From: Peptococcaceae bacterium CEB3
GTDB taxonomy: Bacteria > Bacillota > Desulfitobacteriia > Desulfitobacteriales > Desulfitobacteriaceae
Assembly (NCBI GenBank): GCA_001029295.1
Contig: LDXJ01000061.1
Span: 186,001-250,000 of the forward strand
Direction of reading: 5' to 3'
Length of the DNA: 64,000 nucleotides
Numbering within the stretch: position 1 is the stretch's first letter; each line of letters begins with the position of its first letter. Made by a program: the position numbers and the translations under genes. Positions 1 through 6,985 of the stretch are shown piece after piece. The notes beneath the pieces are model-generated. The model was not told the DNA's origin and searched no databases. It saw only the letters and a program-made list of their open reading frames with translations.

Positions 1-116
1 TCCACTACCTCAGCCCCGATCTCAAGCACGAGTTCACGCAGCGCGGCCCCCGACAAATCTTCCCTCTCCCCACGCGAACCTTTGTCCGACGCGGTAATGA
101 TTCCGACTCTGAACAT
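1..116 (-). CDS. mog: Molybdopterin adenylyltransferase, N-terminal fragment (runs off window)
   Basis: Only the first 38 codons are inside the window. The protein begins MFRVGIITASDKGSRGERED, the opening of the MogA/MoaB family: a beta strand, then the SDKG-S-GEREDxSG stretch. The family adenylylates molybdopterin before metal insertion. The ATG (116..114) overlaps the TGA of the MOSC gene as TGATG, so the two are translationally coupled and this is the distal gene of the moaA-moaC-MOSC-mog operon. MogA and MoaB cannot be separated from this fragment. Confidence 0.85.
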   Translation of the reverse strand, partial: MFRVGIITASDKGSRGEREDLSGAALRELVLEIGAEVV

Positions 117-553
117 CAGGGCATCACCTCGATTTCATCACCGACAGAGATCGGCCCGCCCGCAAGAACCCGGACGAAAATACCCTCTTTCGGCATGACA
201 CAGTCCCCGGCTTGATAGTAGATCGCGCACTTACTGTGGCACTCTTTCCCAATCTGAGTCACCTCCGCCAGGCCTTGGGCACCCAGACGGAGCTTCGTGC
301 CGATCGGCAGGCTGACCAAGTCGATCCCCTCCGTGGTCAGATTCTCGGCAAAATCCCCCGGCCCGACTTTCAAACCCAAATCCTGCATTTTGCGAATGCT
401 TTCCAAAGCCAAGAGGCTCACTTGCCGATGCCAGGCGCCGGCATGGGCATCCCCTTCCAGACCGTAATTCGCCTTCAGCATGGCGGTGCCAACGTTTTTT
501 TTACGCATTCCTTTCCGTTCACTGCTGCATACGGCCACAATTTTCGCCATCAT
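116..553 (-). CDS. MOSC domain protein, molybdenum cofactor-associated
   Basis: About 145 residues, starting at MMAKIVAVCSSERKGMRKKN; an upstream in-frame ATG at 616 would add 21 residues with no family resemblance, so I prefer 553, which is preceded by a G-rich ribosome site. Stand-alone MOSC proteins resemble the C-terminal domain of Moco sulfurase. They usually show GDAHAG...R.V.LL, a 'GDFaENLtTeGidl..LpiGt.L..G' core and a conserved Cys. All are visible here (GLEGDAHAGAWHRQVSLL; PGDFAENLTTEGIDLVSLPI; IGKECHSKCAIYYQAGDC). The likely role is handling sulfur or metal during cofactor maturation, but the exact reaction of these small proteins is not settled. It sits between moaC and mog and overlaps mog. 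Confidence 0.85.
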   Translation of the reverse strand: MMAKIVAVCSSERKGMRKKNVGTAMLKANYGLEGDAHAGAWHRQVSLLALESIRKMQDLGLKVGPGDFAENLTTEGIDLVSLPIGTKLRLGAQGLAEVTQIGKECHSKCAIYYQAGDCVMPKEGIFVRVLAGGPISVGDEIEVMP

Positions 554-691
554 AGATTCGCCCCCATCGTTTTTCGTCCGGCCCCATGTCTCCGGCCTGC
601 CCGGTCCGGCGCACATCAGCGTCGACGGCTTCAGAAGACTCGGGTGCCGCTCTGCCCAGCCTGAGAGCCGCGGTCCCTATTTCTGACTTCC

Positions 692-1162
692 CTAGCTGCG
701 CCGAAAATGGCCGCTCTTCCCGCCGGCTTTTTCCATCAGACAGATATCGCCCATGACCATGGTTTTGTCAATGGCTTTGCACATATCATAAATGGTCAGG
801 GCCGCGACACTCACAGCCGTCAGAGCTTCCATCTCCACCCCTGTTTTGCCGGTAACTTTGACCGTCGCTTCGATCTCGACAATGCCCGGTTCCTCCAGGG
901 CAAAATCCAGTTTGGCACTCGTTATGGCCAGTGGGTGACACATGGGAATCAAATCCGACGTGCGCTTGGCCGCCATAATCCCTGCCACCTGAGCCACTGC
1001 CAGGACATCACCTTTTTCAATCCTGCCGCTCTTAATCCTTTCCCAGGTGCCCGCCTCCATCCGCACCCGTCCTTTGGCCAGAGCGAACCGCGCCGTTTCC
1101 GCCTTCTCGCTGACATCCACCATGCGGGCCCGTCCTTCCGAATCAAAATGGGTCAAATCCAT
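692..1162 (-). CDS. moaC: Cyclic pyranopterin monophosphate synthase
   Basis: MoaC converts the MoaA product, 3',8-cyclo-7,8-dihydro-GTP, into cyclic pyranopterin monophosphate, the second step of molybdopterin synthesis. The start at 1162 ([20 protein letters not shown]) matches family N-termini and has a GGAGGA site just upstream; the longer frame to 1189 would overlap moaA. Family motifs are present: [36 protein letters not shown] and YDMCKAIDK, where the C-terminal lysines and the histidine of MCHP are active-site residues. At 156 residues it is normal length. It begins 16 bp after the moaA stop, so they are one transcription unit. Confidence 0.95.
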   Translation of the reverse strand: MDLTHFDSEGRARMVDVSEKAETARFALAKGRVRMEAGTWERIKSGRIEKGDVLAVAQVAGIMAAKRTSDLIPMCHPLAITSAKLDFALEEPGIVEIEATVKVTGKTGVEMEALTAVSVAALTIYDMCKAIDKTMVMGDICLMEKAGGKSGHFRRS

Positions 1163-1178
1163 CTTTGTCCTCCAATCT

Positions 1179-2150
1179 TTATCCTCCAATCTGCGACATG
1201 TAGCGTTTATCCTGCCACGCCTGCTCGTTCATGTGGTGTTCGGCCGGTTTACTCCAGACGGCACGCGCGAAAATGTCCAACAGTTCGGCATCCGATTTGC
1301 CGGAACGCAGGGCTGACAGCAGGTCCACTTCATAACTGCTGTGCAGGCAAGGCCTCAATTTTCCATCCGCAGTCAAACGCACCCTGTTACACGTGTGGCA
1401 AAAATGCCGGCTGAGAGCGCTGATAAACCCGATGCTCCCTTGGAATCCCTCGGGCCGCAAGTATTCGGCCGGTCCACCTCCGGCAACATCCCGGGCCTGG
1501 GGCGCTGCGGCCAGTCCCAGAAGCCGGATCATCTCGTCAATGGGAACGAAGTCGTTCCGCCGCTCGGAGCCGCTCCCAATCGGCATGAGTTCGATAAAAC
1601 GCACGTTCAGCGGATAGTTTTGGGCCAGGTCCAAAAAGCGCGGCAATTCGTCCAGGTTGAGGCTGCGCACGACGACAACATTGAGCTTGACCGGCTCAAG
1701 TCCGGCTTCAAGCGAACGAAAGACTCCTTGGAGCGCTTGGCGGACATCCCCGCCGCGGGTGATTTCCTTGTAGCGCAGCGGATCCAACGTGTCCAAGCTG
1801 ATATTCACCCGGTTAACGCCGGCCGCTTTGAGGGCAAACGCCGTCTCCGGTAAAAATATTCCGTTGGTCGTGAGCATCAGATCCTCGACTCCGGGCAGAT
1901 GGGATGCCTGCTCCAGGAACTGTACGATTCCTTTGCGCACGAGGGGCTCACCCCCTGTCACCCGAAAACGCCTGAAGCCCAAACGCGTACTGACAGCCAT
2001 CAGGCGCAGGATTTCTTCAAAGGACAAGATCCTGTCATGCGGAATCCACGGTATCCCTTCTGCCGGCATACAGTATTGGCAACGCAAATTGCAGCGGTCA
2101 GTTACCGAAATACGCAGGTATTCAATTTTTCTTTGATATTGGTCCTGCAT
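1179..2150 (-). CDS. moaA: GTP 3',8-cyclase (radical SAM)
   Basis: First step of molybdopterin synthesis: GTP to 3',8-cyclo-7,8-dihydro-GTP. The 323-residue protein has the radical-SAM cluster motif at Cys20, Cys24 and Cys27 (CNLRCQYC), the VTGGEPL motif, and the second, C-terminal 4Fe-4S site ([11 protein letters not shown]...LRPCL) typical of MoaA. It ends in Gly-Gly (SQIGG), the C-terminal tail needed for activity in this family. It is the first gene of the minus-strand Moco operon, with an ATG after a GGGGAATGTGGG leader, and it lies downstream of the glnB terminator. Confidence 0.97.
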   Translation of the reverse strand: MQDQYQRKIEYLRISVTDRCNLRCQYCMPAEGIPWIPHDRILSFEEILRLMAVSTRLGFRRFRVTGGEPLVRKGIVQFLEQASHLPGVEDLMLTTNGIFLPETAFALKAAGVNRVNISLDTLDPLRYKEITRGGDVRQALQGVFRSLEAGLEPVKLNVVVVRSLNLDELPRFLDLAQNYPLNVRFIELMPIGSGSERRNDFVPIDEMIRLLGLAAAPQARDVAGGGPAEYLRPEGFQGSIGFISALSRHFCHTCNRVRLTADGKLRPCLHSSYEVDLLSALRSGKSDAELLDIFARAVWSKPAEHHMNEQAWQDKRYMSQIGG

Positions 2151-2256
2151 CCCACATTCCCCCTTGCCCCTTGCCTGACCAAGCCTGCCACGATCATTTC
2201 CCAGCTCAAGCCTGTAATCGGTTTAATTAGGACCGATTTTGGTAATCCTGAGTTGA

Positions 2257-2290
2257 CAAAAAACCCGCGGTCTGAAATACCGCGGGTTTT
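2257..2290 (-). terminator. Intrinsic terminator between glnB and moaA
   Basis: The hairpin AAAACCCGCGGT / ACCGCGGGTTTT has a 7-base loop and flanking A and T runs, so it can end transcription in both directions. It separates the PII gene from the Moco operon. Confidence 0.85.
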
Positions 2291-2434
2291 CCGCTTTGTA
2301 TACAGACTCCTTTCCCACAGGAGATAGCGCCGTTTCCAACACTACCCGAGTACCCATTGGCACTTGCCTGGTCCCCATAGTTCCCCACCGTAGGTTTCCA
2401 GTTTTGGAGTAAACTATTTGCGGTTGTCCTGATT

Positions 2435-2782
2435 TCAGAGAGCCTCCTCATCCCTCGCCCCATTTCGAATTTGAATCACTTGTTCAACCGGGCTAATGAA
2501 TATTTTTCCATCGCCTACTTCCCCGGTGCGCGCCGCCCTGAGAAAAGCTTCTACAACCTGAGCCACCTGAGCGTCCGCCACGACCGTTTCCACTTTGACC
2601 TTGGGCAGGAGACGCACCAGGATTTCTTTACCCCGGTAAACTTCGGCATAACCCTTCTGCTTGCCGTGCCCCATGACCTGTGACACCGTCAGACCGCTGA
2701 CTCCGCAGCGCTCCAACTCGTCCTGCAGGCTCCCCAGTTTAGCGGGACGGATAATTCCCTCAATTTTCTTCACGCTCGGCAC
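2435..2782 (-). CDS. glnB: PII signal-transduction protein without the uridylylation tyrosine
   Basis: A PII trimer subunit that senses ATP/ADP and 2-oxoglutarate and binds target proteins through its T-loop. Motifs: KKIEGIIRPAKL at the N-terminus, GHGKQKGYAEVYRGKEI in the T-loop, LPKVKVETVVADAQV, and the nucleotide-binding TGEVGDGKIFISPVEQVIQIRNG. If the second GTG (2773) is the start, numbering matches E. coli GlnB and residue 51 is Ile instead of the modified Tyr, so GlnD-type uridylylation is not expected. Tyr46 is kept. The start could also be GTG at 2782. It stands alone, not beside amtB, glnA or nif genes, so its partner is unknown. Confidence 0.92.
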   Translation of the reverse strand: MPSVKKIEGIIRPAKLGSLQDELERCGVSGLTVSQVMGHGKQKGYAEVYRGKEILVRLLPKVKVETVVADAQVAQVVEAFLRAARTGEVGDGKIFISPVEQVIQIRNGARDEEAL

Positions 2783-2825
2783 CCCATCTTCCGGACCCCC
2801 CGACCGCTTATCGACTGCCCGGGAT

Positions 2826-2898
2826 GTTCAGCTTCGGCTGAACGAGTTCACTATATCTGACTTTTTACTTTTATTGTGTCTGACTTTTATTGTACAAT
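2826..2898 (+). promoter_or_regulatory. fdhD leader: UUCG hairpin, direct repeat and -10
   Basis: Between the divergent glnB and fdhD starts lie a perfect hairpin GTTCAGC-ttcg-GCTGAAC (2826-2843) and a direct repeat TCTGACTTTT (2856-2865 and 2879-2888, 23 bp apart). An extended -10 TGTACAAT (2891-2898) follows about 35 bp before the fdhD ATG. The -35 is poor, and the two repeat copies sit where an activator would bind. That reading is inference. Confidence 0.5.
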
Positions 2899-2933
2899 AT
2901 AAGTTGAAAAAATACTAACATTCAGGAGGATAA

Positions 2934-3722
2934 ATGTCTGAAACTGTCATGGTCCCGATCACCAGGTCCACCGGCGCGCAAGTCGAAGAGACCGAAGATG
3001 CAGTCGTCCTGGAAACCCCTCTAACCCTTTATTTCAACGATGAGGAAATTGTGACCTTGCTCTGTTCCCCCGCCCAAATCGAGGAGCTGGCCCTGGGCTT
3101 TCTGCTCAGCGAGGGGTTTATCCGTGATCTCGCCGATTTGATTGCCATTGCCTATGACCCATGGGACAAAGCGGTCTTCGTCAAGGGAAAAAACCGCGCT
3201 CCGGACGAAGAAGTGATGAGCAAACGCTTTCTCTCCGCTTGTTGCGGCAAGAGCCGGGCCTCCTTCGCTTTCGCCAACGATGCCAGACTGGCCAAGCCTC
3301 AGGTTTCCGCAACTGTCATTTCCTTGACAGACGCTTATGCTTATGCCGCCCATCTGCAGACTCTGCCGCTCTTCCGAGCCACAGGAGGAGTCCATAGCGG
3401 CGGCTTGGCTTTCCGGGGCCAAGTCCTGTTTACAAGCTATGACATCGGCCGCCACAACGTTTTTGACAAACTGTTCGGACAAGCCTTCCGGGCCAGGGTT
3501 AACTTGGCTGACCACGTGATCTTCTTCAGCGGCCGGGTCTCCTCCGAAATTCTCCTCAAAGTGGCCAAGATGAACATTCCCATTCTCGTGGCACGTTCCG
3601 CCCCCACTGATTTGGCTCTGACTCTGGCCCGCGATTTAAACATCACGATCATCGGTTTTGCCCGCAATGATCATTTGAATATCTACACCTGTCCCCAGCG
3701 CATCATAACCACTGCCACCTAG
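2934..3722 (+). CDS. fdhD: Formate dehydrogenase sulfur carrier FdhD
   Basis: FdhD passes sulfur from a cysteine desulfurase to the bis-MGD cofactor of formate dehydrogenase and is needed for its activity. The 262-residue protein shows EELALGFLLSEGFI, the cysteine loop (SACCGKSR), FRATGGVHSGGL, the YDIGRHNVFDK motif and SGRVSSEI, in the family order. A strong CAGGAGG site lies 5 bp before the ATG. It is the only plus-strand gene in this part of the window. Its TAG overlaps the TAG of the convergent mobA in the palindrome CTAG (3719-3722). It serves the selenocysteine FdhA encoded at 6986-9667. Confidence 0.96.
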   Translation: MSETVMVPITRSTGAQVEETEDAVVLETPLTLYFNDEEIVTLLCSPAQIEELALGFLLSEGFIRDLADLIAIAYDPWDKAVFVKGKNRAPDEEVMSKRFLSACCGKSRASFAFANDARLAKPQVSATVISLTDAYAYAAHLQTLPLFRATGGVHSGGLAFRGQVLFTSYDIGRHNVFDKLFGQAFRARVNLADHVIFFSGRVSSEILLKVAKMNIPILVARSAPTDLALTLARDLNITIIGFARNDHLNIYTCPQRIITTAT

Positions 3723-4354
3723 TTTTCCATCAAGGCCGCCCATTCCTCCGGGGTGTTGACATTGGCCAGAATCTTAGCCGCGTCTCCGAACACCTTAAGC
3801 TCCTCTATGGGGACATAGCGCACCCGGCAAGAGGGATAAAAGGCGATGATCTTATGACGGCCCGCCCGCAGATTTTCCTCCATAGCCGCCAGACAACTCT
3901 TCGTGTAAAAAGCGTGCAAAGGATGGACTCCTTCGCCTGCCCGAGGTACAACGATGTCATAGCCCGGCAGACTACGCCAAAGGTAACGAATCAGCCCTTC
4001 TTGGACAAAGGGCATGTCACAGGCAGTAAAAAAAGCGGTGTCAAAACGGGCGGCCCCCAGACCTGCCACCAGGCCAGCCAAAGGACCTCTCCCCAGGACT
4101 TGATCCTGAACGACCCGGACGCCGTAAGCCTGATAAAGGGCGGGCTCATTGCTGCTGATCAGTACTTCCTCGAAGACAGAACTCAAAACGGCCAGACTCC
4201 GTTCGATCAGCGGTTTCCCAGCGAATTCCAGAAACGCTTTGTTGCGCCCCATACGCGAATTAGTTCCGCCCGCCAATAAAATCCCCGTGGCAGGCAGAGG
4301 GAGCGATTGGCTCCCTTCAAGATCCGGCCTGGTAATTCTCAAACGCCTCCTCAT
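3719..4354 (-). CDS. mobA: Molybdenum cofactor guanylyltransferase
   Basis: MobA adds GMP to molybdopterin to make the MGD form used by formate dehydrogenase. The 211-residue protein has the nucleotidyltransferase signature TGILLAGGTNSRMGRNKAFL near residue 25, the GRGPLAGLVAGL loop, the metal-binding ACDMPFV and the late HPLHAFY segment. The first ATG (4354) lies inside the end of the selenoprotein glutaredoxin frame, an overlap of 38 bp. No other usable start precedes the LAGG motif, so the pair should be translationally coupled. Confidence 0.95.
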   Translation of the reverse strand: MRRRLRITRPDLEGSQSLPLPATGILLAGGTNSRMGRNKAFLEFAGKPLIERSLAVLSSVFEEVLISSNEPALYQAYGVRVVQDQVLGRGPLAGLVAGLGAARFDTAFFTACDMPFVQEGLIRYLWRSLPGYDIVVPRAGEGVHPLHAFYTKSCLAAMEENLRAGRHKIIAFYPSCRVRYVPIEELKVFGDAAKILANVNTPEEWAALMEN

Positions 4355-4547
4355 ATTCCCGGCTGGAGAAGCCCACCAGCACCCGGTCGCCCACCCGGGT
4401 CACCGGCACTGTCAAAGCGTCCGTCAGCGCCTGCATCTCTTTCCTGACTCTAGGAAAGATAATGTTCTTTTCCGTCCATAATATTCCTCGAGACTCGAAG
4501 AACCGCCTGGCCCGCGCACAGTGCGGTCAAAGCGGCAAGACATACAT
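4317..4547 (-). CDS. Glutaredoxin-like selenoprotein with UPHC active site (TGA-interrupted)
   Basis: A reading frame of 76 residues begins MYVLPL, meets TGA at codon 7 (4529..4527) and continues as PHCARARRFFESRG through TVPVTRVGDRVLVGFSSRE to a TGA stop at 4319..4317. Read with selenocysteine at the TGA, it is a complete small glutaredoxin/NrdH-like fold. It has the redox motif U-P-H-C in place of CPYC, the cis-proline TVP, the RVGDRVLVGF strand turn and a C-terminal helix. An AGAGGG site lies 8 bp before the ATG. A hairpin starts directly after the TGA, as bacterial SECIS elements do. The same genome decodes TGA as Sec in fdhA. It overlaps mobA, which suggests a redox role in Moco or formate dehydrogenase metabolism. 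The fold and Sec reading are strong; the partner is inference. Confidence 0.82.
4502..4529 (-). promoter_or_regulatory. Putative SECIS hairpin of the glutaredoxin selenoprotein
   Basis: Starting at the A of the TGA, ACCGC (4527-4523) pairs with GCGGT (4506-4502). After a bulged A, CTG (4521-4519) pairs with CAG (4509-4507), leaving a 9-base G/C-rich loop. Position and size fit a bacterial SECIS, but the loop lacks the GGUCU seen in the fdhA element, so SelB recognition is unproven. Confidence 0.55.
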
Positions 4548-4604
4548 CGTAACACCCTCTGTTGGCTTCACCGACCTGCCCCCTTCCGGATTCGCCGTTT
4601 CGTC

Positions 4605-4652
4605 TACTATACTCTGCTCTGCTATACTCTACTCTGCTCTACTATACTCTAT
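4605..4652. repeat. Degenerate tandem repeat, CTCTGCTATA-type unit
   Basis: The segment reads as alternating ACTATACTCTGCTCTGC-like and TATACTCTACTCTGC-like units in the gap between the kinase stop and the glutaredoxin start. It is one of about a dozen locus-specific repeats in leaders and gaps of this window. Confidence 0.75.
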
Positions 4653-4768
4653 TCTTCCCTCATTCGTCTACAGCCCCGGCCGCGCGCGTCACTGCCATAG
4701 GCACCCCATGAAAGAGTATTTCCAGAAAAAATGCTGCCATGCCGCTCCTTCTCGCCTCTCAAAGGCCC

Positions 4769-6673
4769 TTATAGTAAGGTAAAACACACGCGAAATTCTG
4801 TTCCCCGCGAATCCGAATCCACCATGATCTCCGCTTGATGTCTCGCCGCGATACCGTAACACACTGCCAGTCCCAAACCCGTCCCTTGCTCTTTCGTCGT
4901 GAAGAACGGGGTGCCCAGTTTTTCCACGTGTTCCGGGCTAATCCCGCTGCCCTGGTCTGCCACCGCCAAAACGACATTTCTCTCTGTGGCGTACGTCCGA
5001 ATGGTCAGGGTTCCGCCGGCTTCCATGGCTTCCAATCCGTTGCGGGCTAAATTGAGAACGACCTGGCGAATCTCTTTTTCATTTAGGAGGAGAGCGGGAA
5101 TGTTTTCCAGATCAAGAACAACGCTTTTGTCATTGCCCACCGCGTCCGCTTGAATCAGGGGAGTCAGCGCTTCAATGATCGAATTAAGATTGTGCGTTTG
5201 ACGCTCTCCCACCTTGTTCCGGCCGATGGAGAGAAATTCGCTAATAATCGCGTTGGCACGGTCCAGTTCCTCGATCATCAGACTAAAGTATTCGCCGTAG
5301 CTTTGACAGTCCTTTTTCCCTTTGAGAATCTGCAAGAAGCCGCGGATCGTCGTCAGGGGATTGCGAACCTCATGGCTGATGCCGGCGGCCATCTCGCCTA
5401 AGAGGTTGAGCCGGTCCAGCCTGAGCATTTCCATCTCCATCTGCTTACGTTCGCTGATATCATTAATGACGACCAAAATGCAGACTTCCTGGCCGAGTTC
5501 AATCATTTCCGCGGAAACCAGGGCCGTTAAAGCCCGCTCATTTTTAGTCAGTAAAGTGGTTTCCAGGTTTCGGGTCGAACCATTGCAGATGCTCTCCTCC
5601 CGCAGTCGGGCCACATCTTCCTTATCCGCCCAGATCTTCAGCTCTTCCGCGGTCCGGCCAATGACTTCCTCCCGGCTCCAGCCGGTCATCAAAAAAAAGC
5701 TCTCATTGGCGTCTATAATCTGCCAATCAACTATGCGCACAATATTCATCATGCTGGGACTGGCGTTGAAAGCTTTGGAAAAACGTTCTTCCGATTGGCG
5801 CAACTCGGCTTCCGTCTCCTCGCGCATCGCCACCTCCTCCTGGAGCTTGGCGCAAGTCGCGAAAACCTGATCCGTGTGCTTCTTGACGATCTCCAGCACG
5901 GGAGTCAATTCAGGCCACAGGCTTTCCGGAACCTGAGCGTCGAGGGCCAGAGCCCGGGCAAAATCCTGCACCCCCCCTCTGAGACGGCTGAACAAATTCC
6001 AGGCGAGGGCCAGACTCATGATGAGGACGCCAAAGCCAATCAAGAGTATCAGGACGATTGCCCCCCGGACGTCCCGGTAAATGTCCCCAATCCCGATATT
6101 GGCCCAGGCGTGCCCGACAATTTCACCGTTCCGGTAGATGGGATAAGCCACATCGAGGACAGGCCCCCTCCGCTTAAACGGCGCGGGGTCCTGCCGGGAG
6201 AACTCCGGACGCCCGGTTTTATAGACCAGAAAACACGAATTGTCATGCGAAACCGATTTCAAATCGTCCGCGGAGAAATGCGGCCCCATGGCCAAAACCC
6301 GGTCCAAACGGATGGAGTAATAACCAAGACCCATCTGCGGGTAGTACTTTGACAAGTGATCGATGGTCGGCTGGAGCACCTTATTGAGAACGCGTGCCTG
6401 CTCATCCGGCGATGCTCCCAAGGCCTGACTGTCCGCCAGGATGTCGTGGACAGACTCCGGGAACCGGCTTTCCAACATAGAAGCCACATAATAGAGATCC
6501 TTGGACCGGTGAGCGACCCGTACCTGTATGTATTCCCAAGGGAGAAGGCAAGCCAGAAAGAGCACAAGTATCATAACAACTATGACGACGGAGGCATAGA
6601 CGCGCTTTGTAATCTGCATAGGAAAAAGATGTTCTTTCACTTTCCGAAGAAACTGCAACTTCCGCACCACCAT
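4769..6673 (-). CDS. Membrane-bound PAS sensor histidine kinase
   Basis: 634 residues. A first membrane helix lies at about 24-46, followed by an extracytoplasmic sensor region of about 160 residues and a second helix at about 205-228. Then come a short linker with coiled-coil character, a PAS domain (about 294-405, ending NDISERKQME), a HisKA domain with the phosphoacceptor His434 (GISHEVRNPLTT), and an HATPase domain with N box NLARNGLEAM, G1 DQGSGIS, F box TPFFTTKEQGTG and G2 GLGLAV. The order is that of ResE/KinB-like kinases. No response regulator is adjacent, so its target is unknown. The ATG lies in the second copy of a 28-bp duplication that carries the ribosome site and start codon. 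An alternative start is Met19 (MQITKRV). Confidence 0.93.
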   Translation of the reverse strand: MVVRKLQFLRKVKEHLFPMQITKRVYASVVIVVMILVLFLACLLPWEYIQVRVAHRSKDLYYVASMLESRFPESVHDILADSQALGASPDEQARVLNKVLQPTIDHLSKYYPQMGLGYYSIRLDRVLAMGPHFSADDLKSVSHDNSCFLVYKTGRPEFSRQDPAPFKRRGPVLDVAYPIYRNGEIVGHAWANIGIGDIYRDVRGAIVLILLIGFGVLIMSLALAWNLFSRLRGGVQDFARALALDAQVPESLWPELTPVLEIVKKHTDQVFATCAKLQEEVAMREETEAELRQSEERFSKAFNASPSMMNIVRIVDWQIIDANESFFLMTGWSREEVIGRTAEELKIWADKEDVARLREESICNGSTRNLETTLLTKNERALTALVSAEMIELGQEVCILVVINDISERKQMEMEMLRLDRLNLLGEMAAGISHEVRNPLTTIRGFLQILKGKKDCQSYGEYFSLMIEELDRANAIISEFLSIGRNKVGERQTHNLNSIIEALTPLIQADAVGNDKSVVLDLENIPALLLNEKEIRQVVLNLARNGLEAMEAGGTLTIRTYATERNVVLAVADQGSGISPEHVEKLGTPFFTTKEQGTGLGLAVCYGIAARHQAEIMVDSDSRGTEFRVCFTLL

Positions 6674-6714
6674 TCGTTGTCACCCACAACTGCACCACCA
6701 TTCGTTGTCACCCA
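6664..6714. repeat. 28-bp direct duplication of the kinase ribosome site and start codon
   Basis: The 23-bp sequence GCACCACCATTCGTTGTCACCCA occurs at 6664-6686 and 6692-6714 (period 28). On the minus strand each copy reads GGGTGACAACG-AATGG, giving two starts in different frames. Only the copy at 6673 opens the kinase frame. Confidence 0.85.
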
Positions 6715-6809
6715 TTTCATCTCGACTGAACTGCTTTACTCAAATCAAGCCCCGGCCAGCATCTCCCTTGCCGCACCCGAGGGAACAGCTCCTCAGAGAT
6801 ATAACCCGG

Positions 6810-6904
6810 ATTACTCCACTGCTTTAAGGCCCGCCAAGCGTACAAAGCGCCTGTCTCAATGACGGCCGGAAGCAATTACTCCACTGCCTTAAGGCCCGCC
6901 AAGC
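6810..6904. repeat. 30-bp direct repeat downstream of fdhA
   Basis: ATTACTCCACTGCyTTAAGGCCCGCCAAGC occurs at 6810-6839 and 6875-6904 with one mismatch, 65 bp apart, in the gap between the kinase start and the fdhA terminator. No coding or known-element explanation. Confidence 0.8.
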
Positions 6905-6937
6905 CCTTGGAACGCCCGCTCCGGCTGTCACTGAATC

Positions 6938-6971
6938 CAAGGGCACTCCTCCGGCTGGAAGAGTGCCCTTG
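6938..6971 (-). terminator. Hairpin ending the formate dehydrogenase operon
   Basis: CAAGGGCACTC (6938-6948) pairs perfectly with GAGTGCCCTTG (6961-6971) around a 12-base loop, directly downstream of the fdhA stop. A clear U-run is missing, so termination may be partial, or the hairpin may protect the 3' end. Confidence 0.65.
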
Positions 6972-6985
6972 CATTTGTGCCCGGA

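Noticed and set aside
2151-2434. Possible Moco riboswitch upstream of moaA
   Set aside because: The gap is the right size, but apart from the terminator hairpin I could not find the conserved Moco-riboswitch stems by eye.
2227-2463. Small minus-strand frame between glnB and moaA
   Set aside because: It crosses the terminator hairpin and has no start signal or family resemblance.
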